Source: Polyangiaceae bacterium
Lineage (GTDB): Bacteria > Myxococcota_A > Polyangia > Polyangiales > Polyangiaceae
Reading direction: 5' to 3'
Assembly (NCBI GenBank): GCA_013361525.1
Contig: JABFXY010000170.1
Span: forward strand, 1-64,000
Length of the DNA: 64,000 nucleotides
How positions within the stretch are numbered: position 1 is the stretch's first letter; each line of letters starts with the position of its first letter. The notes under the pieces were generated by a model. It was not told the origin of the DNA and ran no database searches. It saw only the letters and a program-made list of their open reading frames with translations. The translations under genes and the position numbers were made by a program. Below are positions 40,246 through 48,975 of this stretch, piece after piece.

Positions 40246-40418
40246 GCGGCGACGCGACGGCCCTGCTGATCGTCTACGGCGTCGGCTTCGCCATCGCGCT
40301 CGTCGGCGAGCTCTCCGCCAGGCTCCGCCGGCGCTTCGACGAGTCGCTCGTCGACATCGTGTACGGATGCCTCGTCTTCGCCGCGTTCTGGCCTCTCTTC
40401 GTGGGCGAGGAGTCATGA
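40242..40418 (+). CDS. Two-TM membrane protein, paralogue B
   Basis: ATG 40242 gives 58 residues: TALLIVYGVGFAIALVGELS, loop, VYGCLVFAAFWPLFVG. The IVYxxGF and FAAF-WPxFV motifs at the same places as in the previous gene show duplication. ATGA coupling links both. Confidence 0.7.
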   Translation: MSGDATALLIVYGVGFAIALVGELSARLRRRFDESLVDIVYGCLVFAAFWPLFVGEES

Positions 40419-40786
40419 GCGGCCCGCACCTTCGCGTTGTCGCGATCGACGAGATCTCCGCGGCAACCGATCTCTTCGTGTGCAGGCCGTACGACGGCAT
40501 CCGGCTGATGGCGCAGGCGTGTCTCCGCCGGCAAGGCGAGGCTCGGCGCAGCCATCGCCCGGGAGTGCTCGCCCCCGACCACCTTCGCCGATGCGCGAGC
40601 TGTGTCGATGGCCCCCGCGTCGCCGAGCAGATCGGCGCGCCGATCCCAGAGCCTTCGAAGGCACCGTCCTCGGCGACGCCAATGGCTCCGCGCCGACCGG
40701 GCCAGGGACGCTCGCGCGGGGGTAACAAATGCACCACCTGCGGGCAGCCGGGTCACGATCGACGCACCTGCGGGAGGCCCGCGTGA
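40415..40786 (+). CDS. CCHC zinc-knuckle protein
   Basis: ATG 40415 gives 123 residues. Near the end CTTCGQPGHDRRTC is a perfect C-x2-C-x4-H-x4-C zinc knuckle, as in retroviral nucleocapsid and some RNA-binding proteins. It is preceded by a Pro/Arg/Gly-rich basic linker. The N-terminal part (FVCRPYDGIRLMAQACLRRQ) has several Cys. Single-strand nucleic-acid binding is likely by family; the role in the phage is unknown. Confidence 0.7.
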   Translation: MSGPHLRVVAIDEISAATDLFVCRPYDGIRLMAQACLRRQGEARRSHRPGVLAPDHLRRCASCVDGPRVAEQIGAPIPEPSKAPSSATPMAPRRPGQGRSRGGNKCTTCGQPGHDRRTCGRPA

Positions 40787-41163
40787 CGCCGGCGGCAAAC
40801 CTCGAGGCGTTCGTGCTCGAGGTGGAGCGCGCCGCCGACCAGCACGGCGTCTCGTTCGCGCTCGGCGCCGCGGTTCGCGCCGAGGATGGTGGGGTCATCA
40901 TTCAGGTCTCTGCCGGTCGGCCTGGCCCCGTCGCGGTCCACCCGCATCAGCCCGACGTGACGGAATCGTCGGTGTTGGCTGCGATCGCCCTCGGCGCGCT
41001 GTTCTCCAGGACGGTTGGCGCCAGGCTCACCGTCCATGAGGCTATGGCCTTTGGCCGGGAGAATGCCGTAACGCTCCTTCAGCGAGGTGGCCCGGATGGG
41101 CTGCCCCGTGCGAAGGAGAGCGCCACCGATGGCCCCGAAGACCAAGGCACCGAAGCTCCGTGA
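40783..41163 (+). CDS. Unknown protein, similar in design to 47711 product
   Basis: GTG 40783 gives 126 residues: EVERAADQHGVSFALGAAVR, then VTESSVLAAIALGALFSRTV. The same scheme (helix, AAxxHGVxxxxxxAAR, strand, PxxxAxxxxxLGAL) occurs in the protein at 47711-48295, so the two may be distant paralogues. Function unknown. Confidence 0.66.
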   Translation: MTPAANLEAFVLEVERAADQHGVSFALGAAVRAEDGGVIIQVSAGRPGPVAVHPHQPDVTESSVLAAIALGALFSRTVGARLTVHEAMAFGRENAVTLLQRGGPDGLPRAKESATDGPEDQGTEAP

Positions 41164-41683
41164 GATGAACGCCCGCCGACTAGCCCACGAAGTCGCCGTA
41201 TCCGCCGAGAAGCGCGTCCGCGAGGCAGCTGCGATCGTCGGCCTCGAGTGCGTCCCCGCGACCGAGCCGAAGGCGTCGCAGCTCGCCGCCGCCGTGGAGC
41301 TTCTGACGGTCTTCGCGCTCACGGGCCAGGACCTCGCGAAGGCGAAGGAGGCCTACGATCTCATCGACCGCATCCTGTACCGTCGGCTCGTCGACGGCGA
41401 TGCCGTGGGCGTACGGGGGGACTGGAAGACGCCTCTCGGGCTCGTCCTCGCCGCCGCCTCGGGTCGCATCCGGATCTCGCAGGGCAAGCCCGTGCGCGCC
41501 GACGAGCTCGCGGCGCTGACGGGCTTCAGCGTCGAGCGGGTGCGGCAGGAAATCCGGATGGGCCGGATGAAGCGCGCAGCGACGCCGCCGCCGGGCCGCC
41601 GCCTCATCGACGCGGAGATCCTCGCGTCCACGGCTAAGACGTGGCTCGCGCGGAGAAAGGTCGTCGGGTTCGTCACTGCATGA
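41129..41683 (+). CDS. HTH DNA-binding protein (excisionase/MerR-like)
   Basis: ATG 41129 with GGAG upstream gives 184 residues; ATG 41164 is an alternative. The C-terminal half has PVRADELAALTGFSVERVRQ followed by EIRMGRM, a helix-turn-helix. It is preceded by helical ELLTVFALTGQDLAKAKEAY. It may regulate phage genes. It overlaps the previous gene by 35 bases. Confidence 0.68.
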   Translation: MAPKTKAPKLREMNARRLAHEVAVSAEKRVREAAAIVGLECVPATEPKASQLAAAVELLTVFALTGQDLAKAKEAYDLIDRILYRRLVDGDAVGVRGDWKTPLGLVLAAASGRIRISQGKPVRADELAALTGFSVERVRQEIRMGRMKRAATPPPGRRLIDAEILASTAKTWLARRKVVGFVTA

Positions 41684-41708
41684 GCGCGTTTCTCCACAAG
41701 AGGTCCGC

Positions 41709-41942
41709 GTGACGCTTCGATGCCCTAGGTGCGGTGCCGCTGCGACGGTCCTCGAGACCGACTACGACATTCGAGTTCGGGTGTTCTCGTACACGGTCGG
41801 ATGCGTCGGGTGCGAGCGACCAACCCGCATCAAGCTCAACGAACTCGAGCTTCAGGACAGCGAAGCTCCGGTCGAGTCGTTGATGCAGCGAGAGCTGAAC
41901 AAGGCGCGGAACGGGTACTCCCCTTACAGGGAACCGGCATGA
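41709..41942 (+). CDS. Small zinc-ribbon protein
   Basis: GTG 41709 gives 77 residues with CPRCG (residue 5) and CVGC (residue 32), a zinc ribbon. The end is helical (ESLMQRELNKARNGYSPYRE). ATGA overlap with the next gene, which also has zinc ribbons. Confidence 0.72.
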   Translation: MTLRCPRCGAAATVLETDYDIRVRVFSYTVGCVGCERPTRIKLNELELQDSEAPVESLMQRELNKARNGYSPYREPA

Positions 41943-42793
41943 CCGCGTATCGGTTCGACGACGGGCGGCTCGAGCTGGTGCCGTGGAAGGGCGACCACTA
42001 CATCACGCGCGGCCCCGTGGAAGAGACCGACCCCGTCATCCATGGGGAGTACGACTGGCTCACGAGAACGAGTCGCCCGATCGCTCGTAGCGTTGTGTGG
42101 CGAGCGCTCCCTTTCCGATCCGCGTCGCACGGTGATGTTGTCGTCTACATCCGCGAGGATCGCCCGGTCACCTACGATGAGCTCGTCGTCGCGTTCTATC
42201 AGCTCGCTGAACAACGCCGCCCCGAGCCGTTGCGATGTTCGAGGTGTCGTGCGAACGCGTATGTCGTCATGTCCGCAAGCAGCATCGAATTCCGTGAGCG
42301 GACATTCCAGGTGCGGTGTGGGTGCGGATCGCTCCACCTCACCGTGAGTGAGACTGTGCTCGAAGCCGGGTTCGAGACCGAGCGCGCCATCGTGCAGCGC
42401 CTACTCGACCGGGCTCGCGGCGGTCCCGGCATGACGTGCCAAAAGTGCCTATATGGGTGGCCGTTCTCCTTCCACGACACGCGGTTTCCTTGCAACAGCT
42501 GCGGCGCGCCCGCCACGCGCGGCCCGACCGTCGAGGCTTGGTACTACACAGAGGGTCTCGACCCCGATGGCGACCCGTGCACCACGGTCGTCCACGCTGA
42601 GTCGGTCCTGGACCCGACGAGCATCTACGACGACGCGCTCATCCGTCTCGATGAGCTGCTGTATTCCGGTGTTCGGGTGCGGCTCGTGGTGTTGCAAGTG
42701 GAGTGGGCGTTCGGCAATGGGCCATTCGCGCGCTATCGCGTGAGGCAGACGCTCGACGTGCCGTTGCCGCCAGCGGACGCGTTGCCGAACTGA
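41939..42793 (+). CDS. Multi-zinc-ribbon protein
   Basis: ATG 41939 gives 284 residues. CSRC at about residue 101 with CGCG at about 127 and CQKC at about 164 with CNSC at about 183 form two zinc ribbons. The rest has GDVVVYIREDRPVTYDELVV and, at the end, LDELLYSGVRVRLVVLQVEW. No family is recognised. It is translationally coupled to the zinc-ribbon gene before it. Confidence 0.72.
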   Translation: MTAYRFDDGRLELVPWKGDHYITRGPVEETDPVIHGEYDWLTRTSRPIARSVVWRALPFRSASHGDVVVYIREDRPVTYDELVVAFYQLAEQRRPEPLRCSRCRANAYVVMSASSIEFRERTFQVRCGCGSLHLTVSETVLEAGFETERAIVQRLLDRARGGPGMTCQKCLYGWPFSFHDTRFPCNSCGAPATRGPTVEAWYYTEGLDPDGDPCTTVVHAESVLDPTSIYDDALIRLDELLYSGVRVRLVVLQVEWAFGNGPFARYRVRQTLDVPLPPADALPN

Positions 42794-42795
42794 CC

Positions 42796-42824
42796 TTGCG
42801 CATCGCATACGCGCAACGCATATT
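42796..42824 (+). promoter_or_regulatory. Early repeated promoter copy 9 (leaderless)
   Basis: TTGCGC at 42796-42801, 17 bases, CATATT at 42819-42824, with ATACG-CGCAA-CGCAT in 42807-42821. ATG 42831 follows after six bases. Confidence 0.8.
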
Positions 42825-42830
42825 CGCCGC

Positions 42831-43058
42831 ATGGCGATTCGACGGTATGGCGCGCAGCCTACGGGCCAGCGCACGCCTGCGCCCGTAAAGTGCCCGACTT
42901 GTAAGTCGACCACCGGGCTCGAGCACACGGGACGGATCACGCGCTCCCACGGTGGCGCGCCGGCGGTCAGCATGCGCTGCACCTGCGGGCGCGAGTGGGC
43001 TGCGAGCGGTGACGCCGCTCTTCAGCAGTTCGCCCCTCACCTTCGGCGGCAGGCGTGA
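42831..43058 (+). CDS. Small zinc-ribbon protein, leaderless start
   Basis: ATG 42831 gives 75 residues. CPTC (about residue 21) with CTCG (about residue 50) form a zinc ribbon; the rest is basic. It ends with GTGA overlap. The start codon is six bases after a CATATT box. Confidence 0.72.
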   Translation: MAIRRYGAQPTGQRTPAPVKCPTCKSTTGLEHTGRITRSHGGAPAVSMRCTCGREWAASGDAALQQFAPHLRRQA

Positions 43059-43351
43059 AGCGGTATCGCGTCGACCGCCTCGCCGACGGTCCCGTCGAGG
43101 TCGAGTGTGCGCAGCGCGGTCATCCGCATTGTGATGCGGATGGGAAAGTCCAGTACATCAACTCCCACTTCGATAGCGCCCTCGAGGCATGGGACTACGT
43201 CGTTGGCGCCCTCGATGCATTGTCGGTGAACCTCGCGGAGCGCCGCGCGGAAGCACGAGCTCAGCTCGCTCATGAAACCGAGAGGCTCGCAAACGTCGCG
43301 GAGCGACTCGTAGCCGCCAAGAAGGCGCGCGACGAGGTGCGTCGTGGCTGA
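43055..43351 (+). CDS. Unknown protein
   Basis: GTG 43055 gives 98 residues (MKRYRVDRLADGPVEVECAQ), with a His/Asp/Cys-containing first half and a helix-rich second half (ARAQLAHETERLANVAERLV). It overlaps the following start by 8 bases. Function unknown. Confidence 0.68.
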   Translation: MKRYRVDRLADGPVEVECAQRGHPHCDADGKVQYINSHFDSALEAWDYVVGALDALSVNLAERRAEARAQLAHETERLANVAERLVAAKKARDEVRRG

Positions 43352-43793
43352 GACCGAGGTCATCGCGCTGCTGCTGAGCGGCGGCGGCTACAGACACAAG
43401 CGCATCGCGCAGCTCACGCGCGTCCCGGACGCCCACGTCACGCTCGCCGCCCTCAAAGCGCGCGACATCGTCACCAAGCGCGAGGGCCGCTGGTTTCTAT
43501 CGGCTCACGGGCGCGAACTCGGGCTGCTCAACATGCCGTGCGCCCTCGACGAAGGACCGCCGGCGTCGCCCGTCCGCGACGCGTGCAAGCACCGGTATGA
43601 GCGCTCGCAGCGGTGCTCTGGGTGCGGATCGGTGCCGCCGCTCGAGCCGTTCGAGGGCCCGCCGGAGCCCCCGCGCGAGCTCCCGCCGCCCGGACCGCGT
43701 GTCGCTCCGATGCGCCCGCAGCGCCTGAGCCTCGGCCTCTTGGGCGTCCTCGCTATTGCCCTATCCGCCGACACGAAAGGACCATTCGAATGA
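43344..43793 (+). CDS. Winged-helix-like protein with C-terminal TM helix
   Basis: GTG 43344 gives 149 residues. ALLLSGGGYRHKRIAQLTRV, then ALKARDIVTKREGRWFLSAH resembles a winged helix. A Cys-x2-Cys (CSGC) and Pro-rich linker follow, and the end has a short hydrophobic run (LSLGLLGVLAIALSAD). Function unknown. Confidence 0.64.
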   Translation: MAETEVIALLLSGGGYRHKRIAQLTRVPDAHVTLAALKARDIVTKREGRWFLSAHGRELGLLNMPCALDEGPPASPVRDACKHRYERSQRCSGCGSVPPLEPFEGPPEPPRELPPPGPRVAPMRPQRLSLGLLGVLAIALSADTKGPFE

Positions 43794-45268
43794 GGGGATC
43801 CCACGCCACCGAGAGTCACCCCGTCTACAAGAAGCTTATCCAGGAGGCGCGCACGCCGCGCGAAACGCCTCGAACCGTCGGCGCGATTCAGGTTTGGGAG
43901 GACCCCGCGCCGGATTGGTATTGGAAGCTCGTCGGCGCAATCGTGCGGCGCGGCGGGCACCTGTCCGATGACGTCTTGGAGTCGATCTGCCGGAGGGCGC
44001 TCGCCTGGGTCGTCGTCAACGCGACCCGCGCCGACGTGATTGGTGCGGCGACGAAGCCGCCTCTCCGAGGCGTGACCGTTGAGCGGATGCGCGAGTACGT
44101 CGCGACGCTCCTGCACGTGATCCTCGACGAGCAGCCGGGGCACGCGCGCAATTGGCCGCAGCGTCCTCGTGTCGAAGATCTCCGCCAATTCCTCAACCTT
44201 CTCATCAACAACACCGACCCGACGACACAGCTCGGTGATCCGAAGTTCTGCTACGAGCGACCGTCGACGGACGATGAGATCCTCAATACGTACAGGTACG
44301 CGGTCGCCGGGATCTCCGACCGCTCGGGTCCGATCCCGCGCGATCGCCCGGGGCCGGACCGCAATTGGCGCCCCGCGTGGAAGGAGTGGATTCGCGCGCT
44401 CACGACGACCGCGAGGAACGGCGACGCGACGAAGGGTCACGTCTACCCGATCCGCAGCGTTTACGTGCAGGCGGCTCGAGACGCTTTCAGCGCCGGCTTC
44501 CGCGCTGGCGTTCGCCGCGACGCACCCTTGCATGGGCTGCAACAGCTCGCGCTCCAGCACAAGACGGGCATCATCGACCGCGCGCGCAAGAACGCGATCG
44601 AGGAGATCGCGAAGGTCGCGTCGAACGGCTGGCCGAAGAACGACTTCGAGATCGAGCAGTTCGTTTGCGCCATCGCGCTCTCCATCGAGGTCCACGCGAA
44701 CGAGGAGAACGTCGCGTTGAAGCGGACGAACGAGGAGGCGACGGCGTCGGTCGAGCAACTCACGAAGAAGGTCGAGGAGCTCGAAGCGCTCTTCCAGCGC
44801 ACCCACCATTGCCATTGGAGCTGGGTCGCCGAGGGAGAGAAGCAACGGAAGCGCGCCGATGCCCTACGAGCACAGCTCGATGCGGTTTCCGGACCGTCGC
44901 TTCTGACCGAAACCGATCTCGCGAAAGGGTCGGTGCTGCTGACACCGGAAGAGGCGTCCGCTACGTACGGCGACGCCTTCGTCGCGGCTCAGCACCTATC
45001 CGCAAACGACGCCATCAAGGCGGGGCACGATGCGGTGGCGCGCAAGCAGCTCGAGCTCGCGTCGCAACGGATTGCCTCGCTCTCGAGTGACAAACTTGCC
45101 CTCGCCATCTACGGCGACGACCCCGAGGATCCCGAGGACGGCGACGAGACGAAGGTTGCGGGGGTCGACTACGAACGCCTGCGCCACGGTGCCAGGCGCG
45201 TGCAACGCGCGGTCCTAGCCGCCATATCGGCTCCGGCCTCCACCGCGGAGCCCGCCCATGTCGGATGA
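43790..45268 (+). CDS. Large unknown helical protein
   Basis: ATG 43790 (ATGA overlap) gives 492 residues. The first 200 residues look folded (TVGAIQVWEDPAPDWYWKLV, DEPG-like loops). A coiled coil sits near residues 300-350 (EEATASVEQLTKKVEELEAL). The C-terminus has VDYERLRHGARRVQRAVLAA, related in style to the next protein's end. I know no family. A long minus-strand frame over 43505-44845 is an antisense shadow. Confidence 0.74.
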   Translation: MRGSHATESHPVYKKLIQEARTPRETPRTVGAIQVWEDPAPDWYWKLVGAIVRRGGHLSDDVLESICRRALAWVVVNATRADVIGAATKPPLRGVTVERMREYVATLLHVILDEQPGHARNWPQRPRVEDLRQFLNLLINNTDPTTQLGDPKFCYERPSTDDEILNTYRYAVAGISDRSGPIPRDRPGPDRNWRPAWKEWIRALTTTARNGDATKGHVYPIRSVYVQAARDAFSAGFRAGVRRDAPLHGLQQLALQHKTGIIDRARKNAIEEIAKVASNGWPKNDFEIEQFVCAIALSIEVHANEENVALKRTNEEATASVEQLTKKVEELEALFQRTHHCHWSWVAEGEKQRKRADALRAQLDAVSGPSLLTETDLAKGSVLLTPEEASATYGDAFVAAQHLSANDAIKAGHDAVARKQLELASQRIASLSSDKLALAIYGDDPEDPEDGDETKVAGVDYERLRHGARRVQRAVLAAISAPASTAEPAHVG

Positions 45269-46925
45269 CATTCGCTGCTCCCCGGGCTGCACCGGTCCGC
45301 TCGTCTGCGCTGAGCCGGGCTGCACGACCGAGCACCCGAACGCGTGCGCGCAATCGCAGTCGGATCGTGGTTGGGTGTGCAGAGACCATCGAAACGCGCG
45401 GATGTTGCAACCTCCGCCCAACGTCTCCGACTTCACTCCGATCGCGCAGAAGGTTCACGCTCGGGCGGTTGCCGAGCTCCGCTTCTGGACCGTCGCGCAC
45501 GACCACGCTGCCGACGTCCTCCGCGAGGTGGCCAGCGATGTCGGCTCGATGGAGGCTCGCGCCGTCGCGCGCTACGACGAGCTGAAGGCATCGCGCGACC
45601 ATGCCGAGCGCATGTACGCGCAGCACCTGATCGAGCTCTGCAAGCGCGCCGGCGTCGACCCTGGGTCGCTCGAGAACGGGCCCGAGCAGCTCGGCGACGC
45701 CATCACCGACCTGCGGTGCGCGAAGGCTCGTGTCGACGGCGCCGAGAAGGAGCGCGACGCCGAGATGGCTCGCGCCGACGCCGAGTCGCGGTTGCTGAAC
45801 CAGGTGCGTGACGCCCTCAACGTCCCGGAAGGGCACGACCGCGCGCAAACCGGGGAGTGGATGCTCGCGAAGATCAAGCGGGTCGCGAAGGAGCGCGACG
45901 AGGCCCTGATGCTCTTCGAGACGTTTCGCGAGATCCGCCGGGAGATCGTGGCCATCGTCGGCGAGCCCGCCGACGAGAAGGACCCGGATCAGCGTCGTAC
46001 ACAGGACCGCGTTGCGGATCTGAAGAAGGACCGCGACGCGTTGCAGGTTCGCGCGGAGAAGGCAGAGGACCGCGCCTCCAAAGCCGAAGCCCGTGCTCAC
46101 CGCGCCAAGGCGCTCGCGCTCGGCTCGTGCTCGCGCTGCGGCACGCCGGAGTGCCTACCCGTCTGCTCGCCGTGCGCCCGAACGATCTTCGATGTCGAAT
46201 CGTTTATCCGCCGGATCGCGGTCCTCGAGGCAGGCAAGGCGCCGACGCGGAGCGAACCCGCTGGCCCCGACGCTTCGGACTTCGACGAGGTCTGCGAGGG
46301 GTGTGACCAGACGGTCACGGAGCCGCATACGTGGACTGAGTGCTCGAAGTGGCTCCGCGAGATGCACGTCGCTGGTGTCAACGCGAACGTCGACTACGTT
46401 CGACTCTGCGACGCGATTGGGGTCGCGCTCGACGTCGAAGATGCCGTGCGAGTCGCGGGGGAGATTCGTGGCAAGGCCGCGCGCCTCGACGCGCTCTGGT
46501 CTGGCCAAGCACTGCTGACGTGGAAGGAAGCGAACGACGTATGGCACGCGGACTTCATGCACCGCGGCCTCTACATAGAGGCTGCTCACGCTGTCGCGTG
46601 CGAGCAGCTTGCGCGCGTCGTGGCTCGGCTGGATGCCGTGCCGATCGACAACCTCGTGGCCGCTTACGAACGGCAGCGCGACGGCGGCTCTCCTAGGTGC
46701 GACCACGCGAGTGGGCTCGAAGCAGTCAGAGGAACGCTCATCGCCGCCATCTCGACGCCAGCCGCGGGCGGAGAGGAGCCGGCGCGTGGGTCGGTCCAGG
46801 TCGAAGGGGCGGCGAACGACTCGCGAACCTGCGACCACAAGTTCCTCGGTCCGCCGACCTGCGCGAAGTGCGGCGTCAGCATCGCCACGCTGCGAGCCCC
46901 GAACCCGGAGCCGTCGTCGCGATGA
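45258..46925 (+). CDS. Large Cys-rich coiled-coil protein
   Basis: The 555-residue protein starts with a Cys-rich segment (CSPGCTGPLVCAEPGCTTEH) and a long coiled coil (residues about 60-285), then another Cys cluster (CSRCGTPECLPVCSPC) and a helical tail. It ends RTCDHKFLGPPTCAKCGVSI, one more zinc ribbon. It overlaps the previous gene by 11 bases. Function unknown; possibly a scaffold for other early proteins. Confidence 0.72.
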   Translation: MSDDIRCSPGCTGPLVCAEPGCTTEHPNACAQSQSDRGWVCRDHRNARMLQPPPNVSDFTPIAQKVHARAVAELRFWTVAHDHAADVLREVASDVGSMEARAVARYDELKASRDHAERMYAQHLIELCKRAGVDPGSLENGPEQLGDAITDLRCAKARVDGAEKERDAEMARADAESRLLNQVRDALNVPEGHDRAQTGEWMLAKIKRVAKERDEALMLFETFREIRREIVAIVGEPADEKDPDQRRTQDRVADLKKDRDALQVRAEKAEDRASKAEARAHRAKALALGSCSRCGTPECLPVCSPCARTIFDVESFIRRIAVLEAGKAPTRSEPAGPDASDFDEVCEGCDQTVTEPHTWTECSKWLREMHVAGVNANVDYVRLCDAIGVALDVEDAVRVAGEIRGKAARLDALWSGQALLTWKEANDVWHADFMHRGLYIEAAHAVACEQLARVVARLDAVPIDNLVAAYERQRDGGSPRCDHASGLEAVRGTLIAAISTPAAGGEEPARGSVQVEGAANDSRTCDHKFLGPPTCAKCGVSIATLRAPNPEPSSR

Positions 46926-47281
46926 AGCCCGTCGACCAAACGACCTTCGGCCACCCTGGCGGCAACTGCTTCTCCGCCTGCGTCGCCTCGCTGCTCGATC
47001 TCTCGATCGACGCCGTGCCCTATTTCATGGGCCACGACGATTGGTACCGAGCCTTCAACGAATGGCTCGCGCCGCGCGGCTACCACGCACTCACGTTCCA
47101 GGTCGGCGACTGGGTGCCGCCGGCGGATGCCGTCCTGATCCTCGGCGGCCAGTCGCCGCGCGGCGCGCACGCAGTCGTCGCTCGCGGCCTCACCGTCGTG
47201 CACGACCCCCACCCCTCGCGTGACGGCCTCGTCGTCATCGAGGACGCGACGTTCCTGATCCCGCTCACCCCATACGTCTGA
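46922..47281 (+). CDS. C39-like papain-fold cysteine protease candidate
   Basis: ATG 46922 gives 119 residues. GGNCFSACVASLLDL has the Cys (residue 16) and helix of papain-like C39-type enzymes. RGAHAVVARGLTVVHDPHPS has a His (residue 83) and Asp (95) at the expected places. All three catalytic elements are visible, but substrate is unknown. In phages such proteins may process a host or phage protein. Confidence 0.65.
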   Translation: MKPVDQTTFGHPGGNCFSACVASLLDLSIDAVPYFMGHDDWYRAFNEWLAPRGYHALTFQVGDWVPPADAVLILGGQSPRGAHAVVARGLTVVHDPHPSRDGLVVIEDATFLIPLTPYV

Positions 47282-47291
47282 GGAGCCTCCG

Positions 47292-47714
47292 ATGGTCGAA
47301 GTCGTTTCCGCAGTCATCGTGCGCCGCGGGCGCATCCTGCTCACGCAGCGCCGGCCCGAGCAGGATTACCCGCTCCGTTGGGAGTCGCCGGGCGGCAAGG
47401 TCGAAGCCGGCGAAACCCACTTCGAAGCGATGCGCCGCGAGCTCCGGGAGGAGATCAACGTCGAAGGCATCGCGATGGGCTCGGTCTCCCTTTGGTCCGG
47501 AGAGGTCGAGCGCCCCGGGAAGGAGAGCGTGTTTGTGCACGTGTATGCGGTCGAAACCTGGCACAGCCCGAAGCCGGCCGAGGGCCAGGGCATTGGATGG
47601 TTCGGGGTCAGCGAGTTCGTCGCGCTCGACCTGATGCCCGCGAATCTCGCCGCGCGCGACGCGACTCTTCGTCTCCTTCTGCGATCGACGGAGAGCAGGG
47701 CCGTGGCGGTATGA
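47292..47714 (+). CDS. Nudix hydrolase (MutT-like)
   Basis: The 140-residue protein has a Nudix box from about residue 35, G-x5-E-x7-RE-x2-EE (GGKVEAGETHFEAMRRELRE), though the Gly that normally follows is Asn. It hydrolyses nucleoside diphosphate derivatives, for example oxidised dGTP or signalling nucleotides. RPEQDYPLRWESP is typical of MutT. ATG 47292 has GAGGAG upstream. Confidence 0.9.
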   Translation: MVEVVSAVIVRRGRILLTQRRPEQDYPLRWESPGGKVEAGETHFEAMRRELREEINVEGIAMGSVSLWSGEVERPGKESVFVHVYAVETWHSPKPAEGQGIGWFGVSEFVALDLMPANLAARDATLRLLLRSTESRAVAV

Positions 47715-48295
47715 AGGTCCATTCGACACAAGCCGAAGCGCACGCAGCCAACAACGCGGTGGTCGCCGCCGCGCAGGCGGCTGCCGCGGAGCACGGCGTC
47801 AACATCGTCATCAGCGTCGCCGCGCGCTTCGATGGCGAGACGACGTCAATCTGCGGCGTTGACACAACACCGGACCTTCCGGCCGTAGCTGCCGTGGAGC
47901 TGGCCGGGCTCGCTCTCGGAGCGCTGTGCCACGTCGCCGACGACGCCGCGAAGAGCCATGTCGCGGAGCTCAGCGAGAAAGCGGTCGTTGCCGGCTACGA
48001 CCTCGCGAAACGGCTCTTGGACCGCAACGACGACAGGAGCGACCCGCCTGAGAAGACGCCGATGCAGATCGCCCGCGAGCGAGGCTCGAGGGTCGGCGGT
48101 CCAGAGAAGTGCCCGAAGTCGTGCGGCGACTGCGGCAACTACGACCACCACTTCAGCGACGCGTACGCCGAAGACCCCCACACGAAGCCCGATCACCCTG
48201 CCGCGATCCTCGGCGTCGAGGTGTGGATCGGCTGCAAGCACTGCGACGCGTGGATCGAATACGGCGTCGCGGACCTGGAGCCCGACGATGGCTGA
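47711..48295 (+). CDS. Unknown protein with zinc-ribbon C-terminus
   Basis: ATG 47711 gives 194 residues: AAAAEHGVNIVISVAARFDG, then VAAVELAGLALGALCHVADD and a C-terminal zinc part (CPKSCGDCGNYDHHF, then CKHC). The start resembles the 40783 product. Function unknown. Confidence 0.7.
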   Translation: MKVHSTQAEAHAANNAVVAAAQAAAAEHGVNIVISVAARFDGETTSICGVDTTPDLPAVAAVELAGLALGALCHVADDAAKSHVAELSEKAVVAGYDLAKRLLDRNDDRSDPPEKTPMQIARERGSRVGGPEKCPKSCGDCGNYDHHFSDAYAEDPHTKPDHPAAILGVEVWIGCKHCDAWIEYGVADLEPDDG

Positions 48296-48623
48296 CGAAC
48301 TTCCCGCCCCGCGCCCGAACGGCGTCATCGCAAGCGAGATCTTCGGGCGCCTGCTCCTGCACTACGGCGGCGAGCTTCCACTCGACAAGGGCGAGCTAGC
48401 GGTGTGCTTCGTCGCGTTCCTCACCCTTGTCGAGGAGGAGACGCGGAAGGACGAGCGCTCGCTCGTCATAGGTTGGTTCGCCCGCGCCATGCGCGACGAG
48501 GCGCACCCGTGGCCGCTCTTGCGCCAGCTCCGCGACGACATCGTCGCGGGGCGGCACGAGCGCGTCGCGGAGGTCGACCGCGCCTTGTTCGACATCATCA
48601 CCGGAGAAAAGCCGAATGGCTGA
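48288..48623 (+). CDS. Unknown helical protein
   Basis: ATG 48288 overlaps the previous gene by 8 bases and gives 111 residues (MADELPAPRPNGVIASEIFG). It is helical: LAVCFVAFLTLVEEETRKDE. Function unknown. Confidence 0.7.
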   Translation: MADELPAPRPNGVIASEIFGRLLLHYGGELPLDKGELAVCFVAFLTLVEEETRKDERSLVIGWFARAMRDEAHPWPLLRQLRDDIVAGRHERVAEVDRALFDIITGEKPNG

Positions 48624-48975
48624 GCTTCCCATGCCGCGCCTCACGGTCTTCGCCGACGGCGTAGAGCACCGCTTCGAGCTTCCGGAGAACGCCACGGCCG
48701 CGGAAGTAAACGCGGCGTTCGCCGCGAGCGGGCTCGGCATCCGCGCGGTCGACCCGGACGATCCGGAGCAGAAGGCGCATGCCGAAGCGCGAGAGCGCGA
48801 GCGACAACGCGTCGTTCAAGAGCGCGCCGACCTGCTGAAGCGCGTCGAGGTGCTCCGCGCCCGCGCGACGAGAGGCAGCATCGGCGGCCACGCTACGCCG
48901 CCGACGAAGGACGAATGGGCCCTGATCGTCCTTGGGCTCTCCCTCTACGCCGAGGCGGTCGAAGATGGAGTCTGA
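48616..48975 (+). CDS. Unknown protein
   Basis: ATG 48616 gives 119 residues. It begins with β-strands (MPRLTVFADGVEHRFELPEN), then a helical, Arg-rich coil. It overlaps the previous gene by 8 bases. Function unknown. Confidence 0.7.
   Translation: MAELPMPRLTVFADGVEHRFELPENATAAEVNAAFAASGLGIRAVDPDDPEQKAHAEARERERQRVVQERADLLKRVEVLRARATRGSIGGHATPPTKDEWALIVLGLSLYAEAVEDGV

Noticed and set aside
43505..44845. Minus-strand frame of 446 codons
   Set aside because: Antisense to the 43790-45268 gene, which has coupled overlaps and normal composition.
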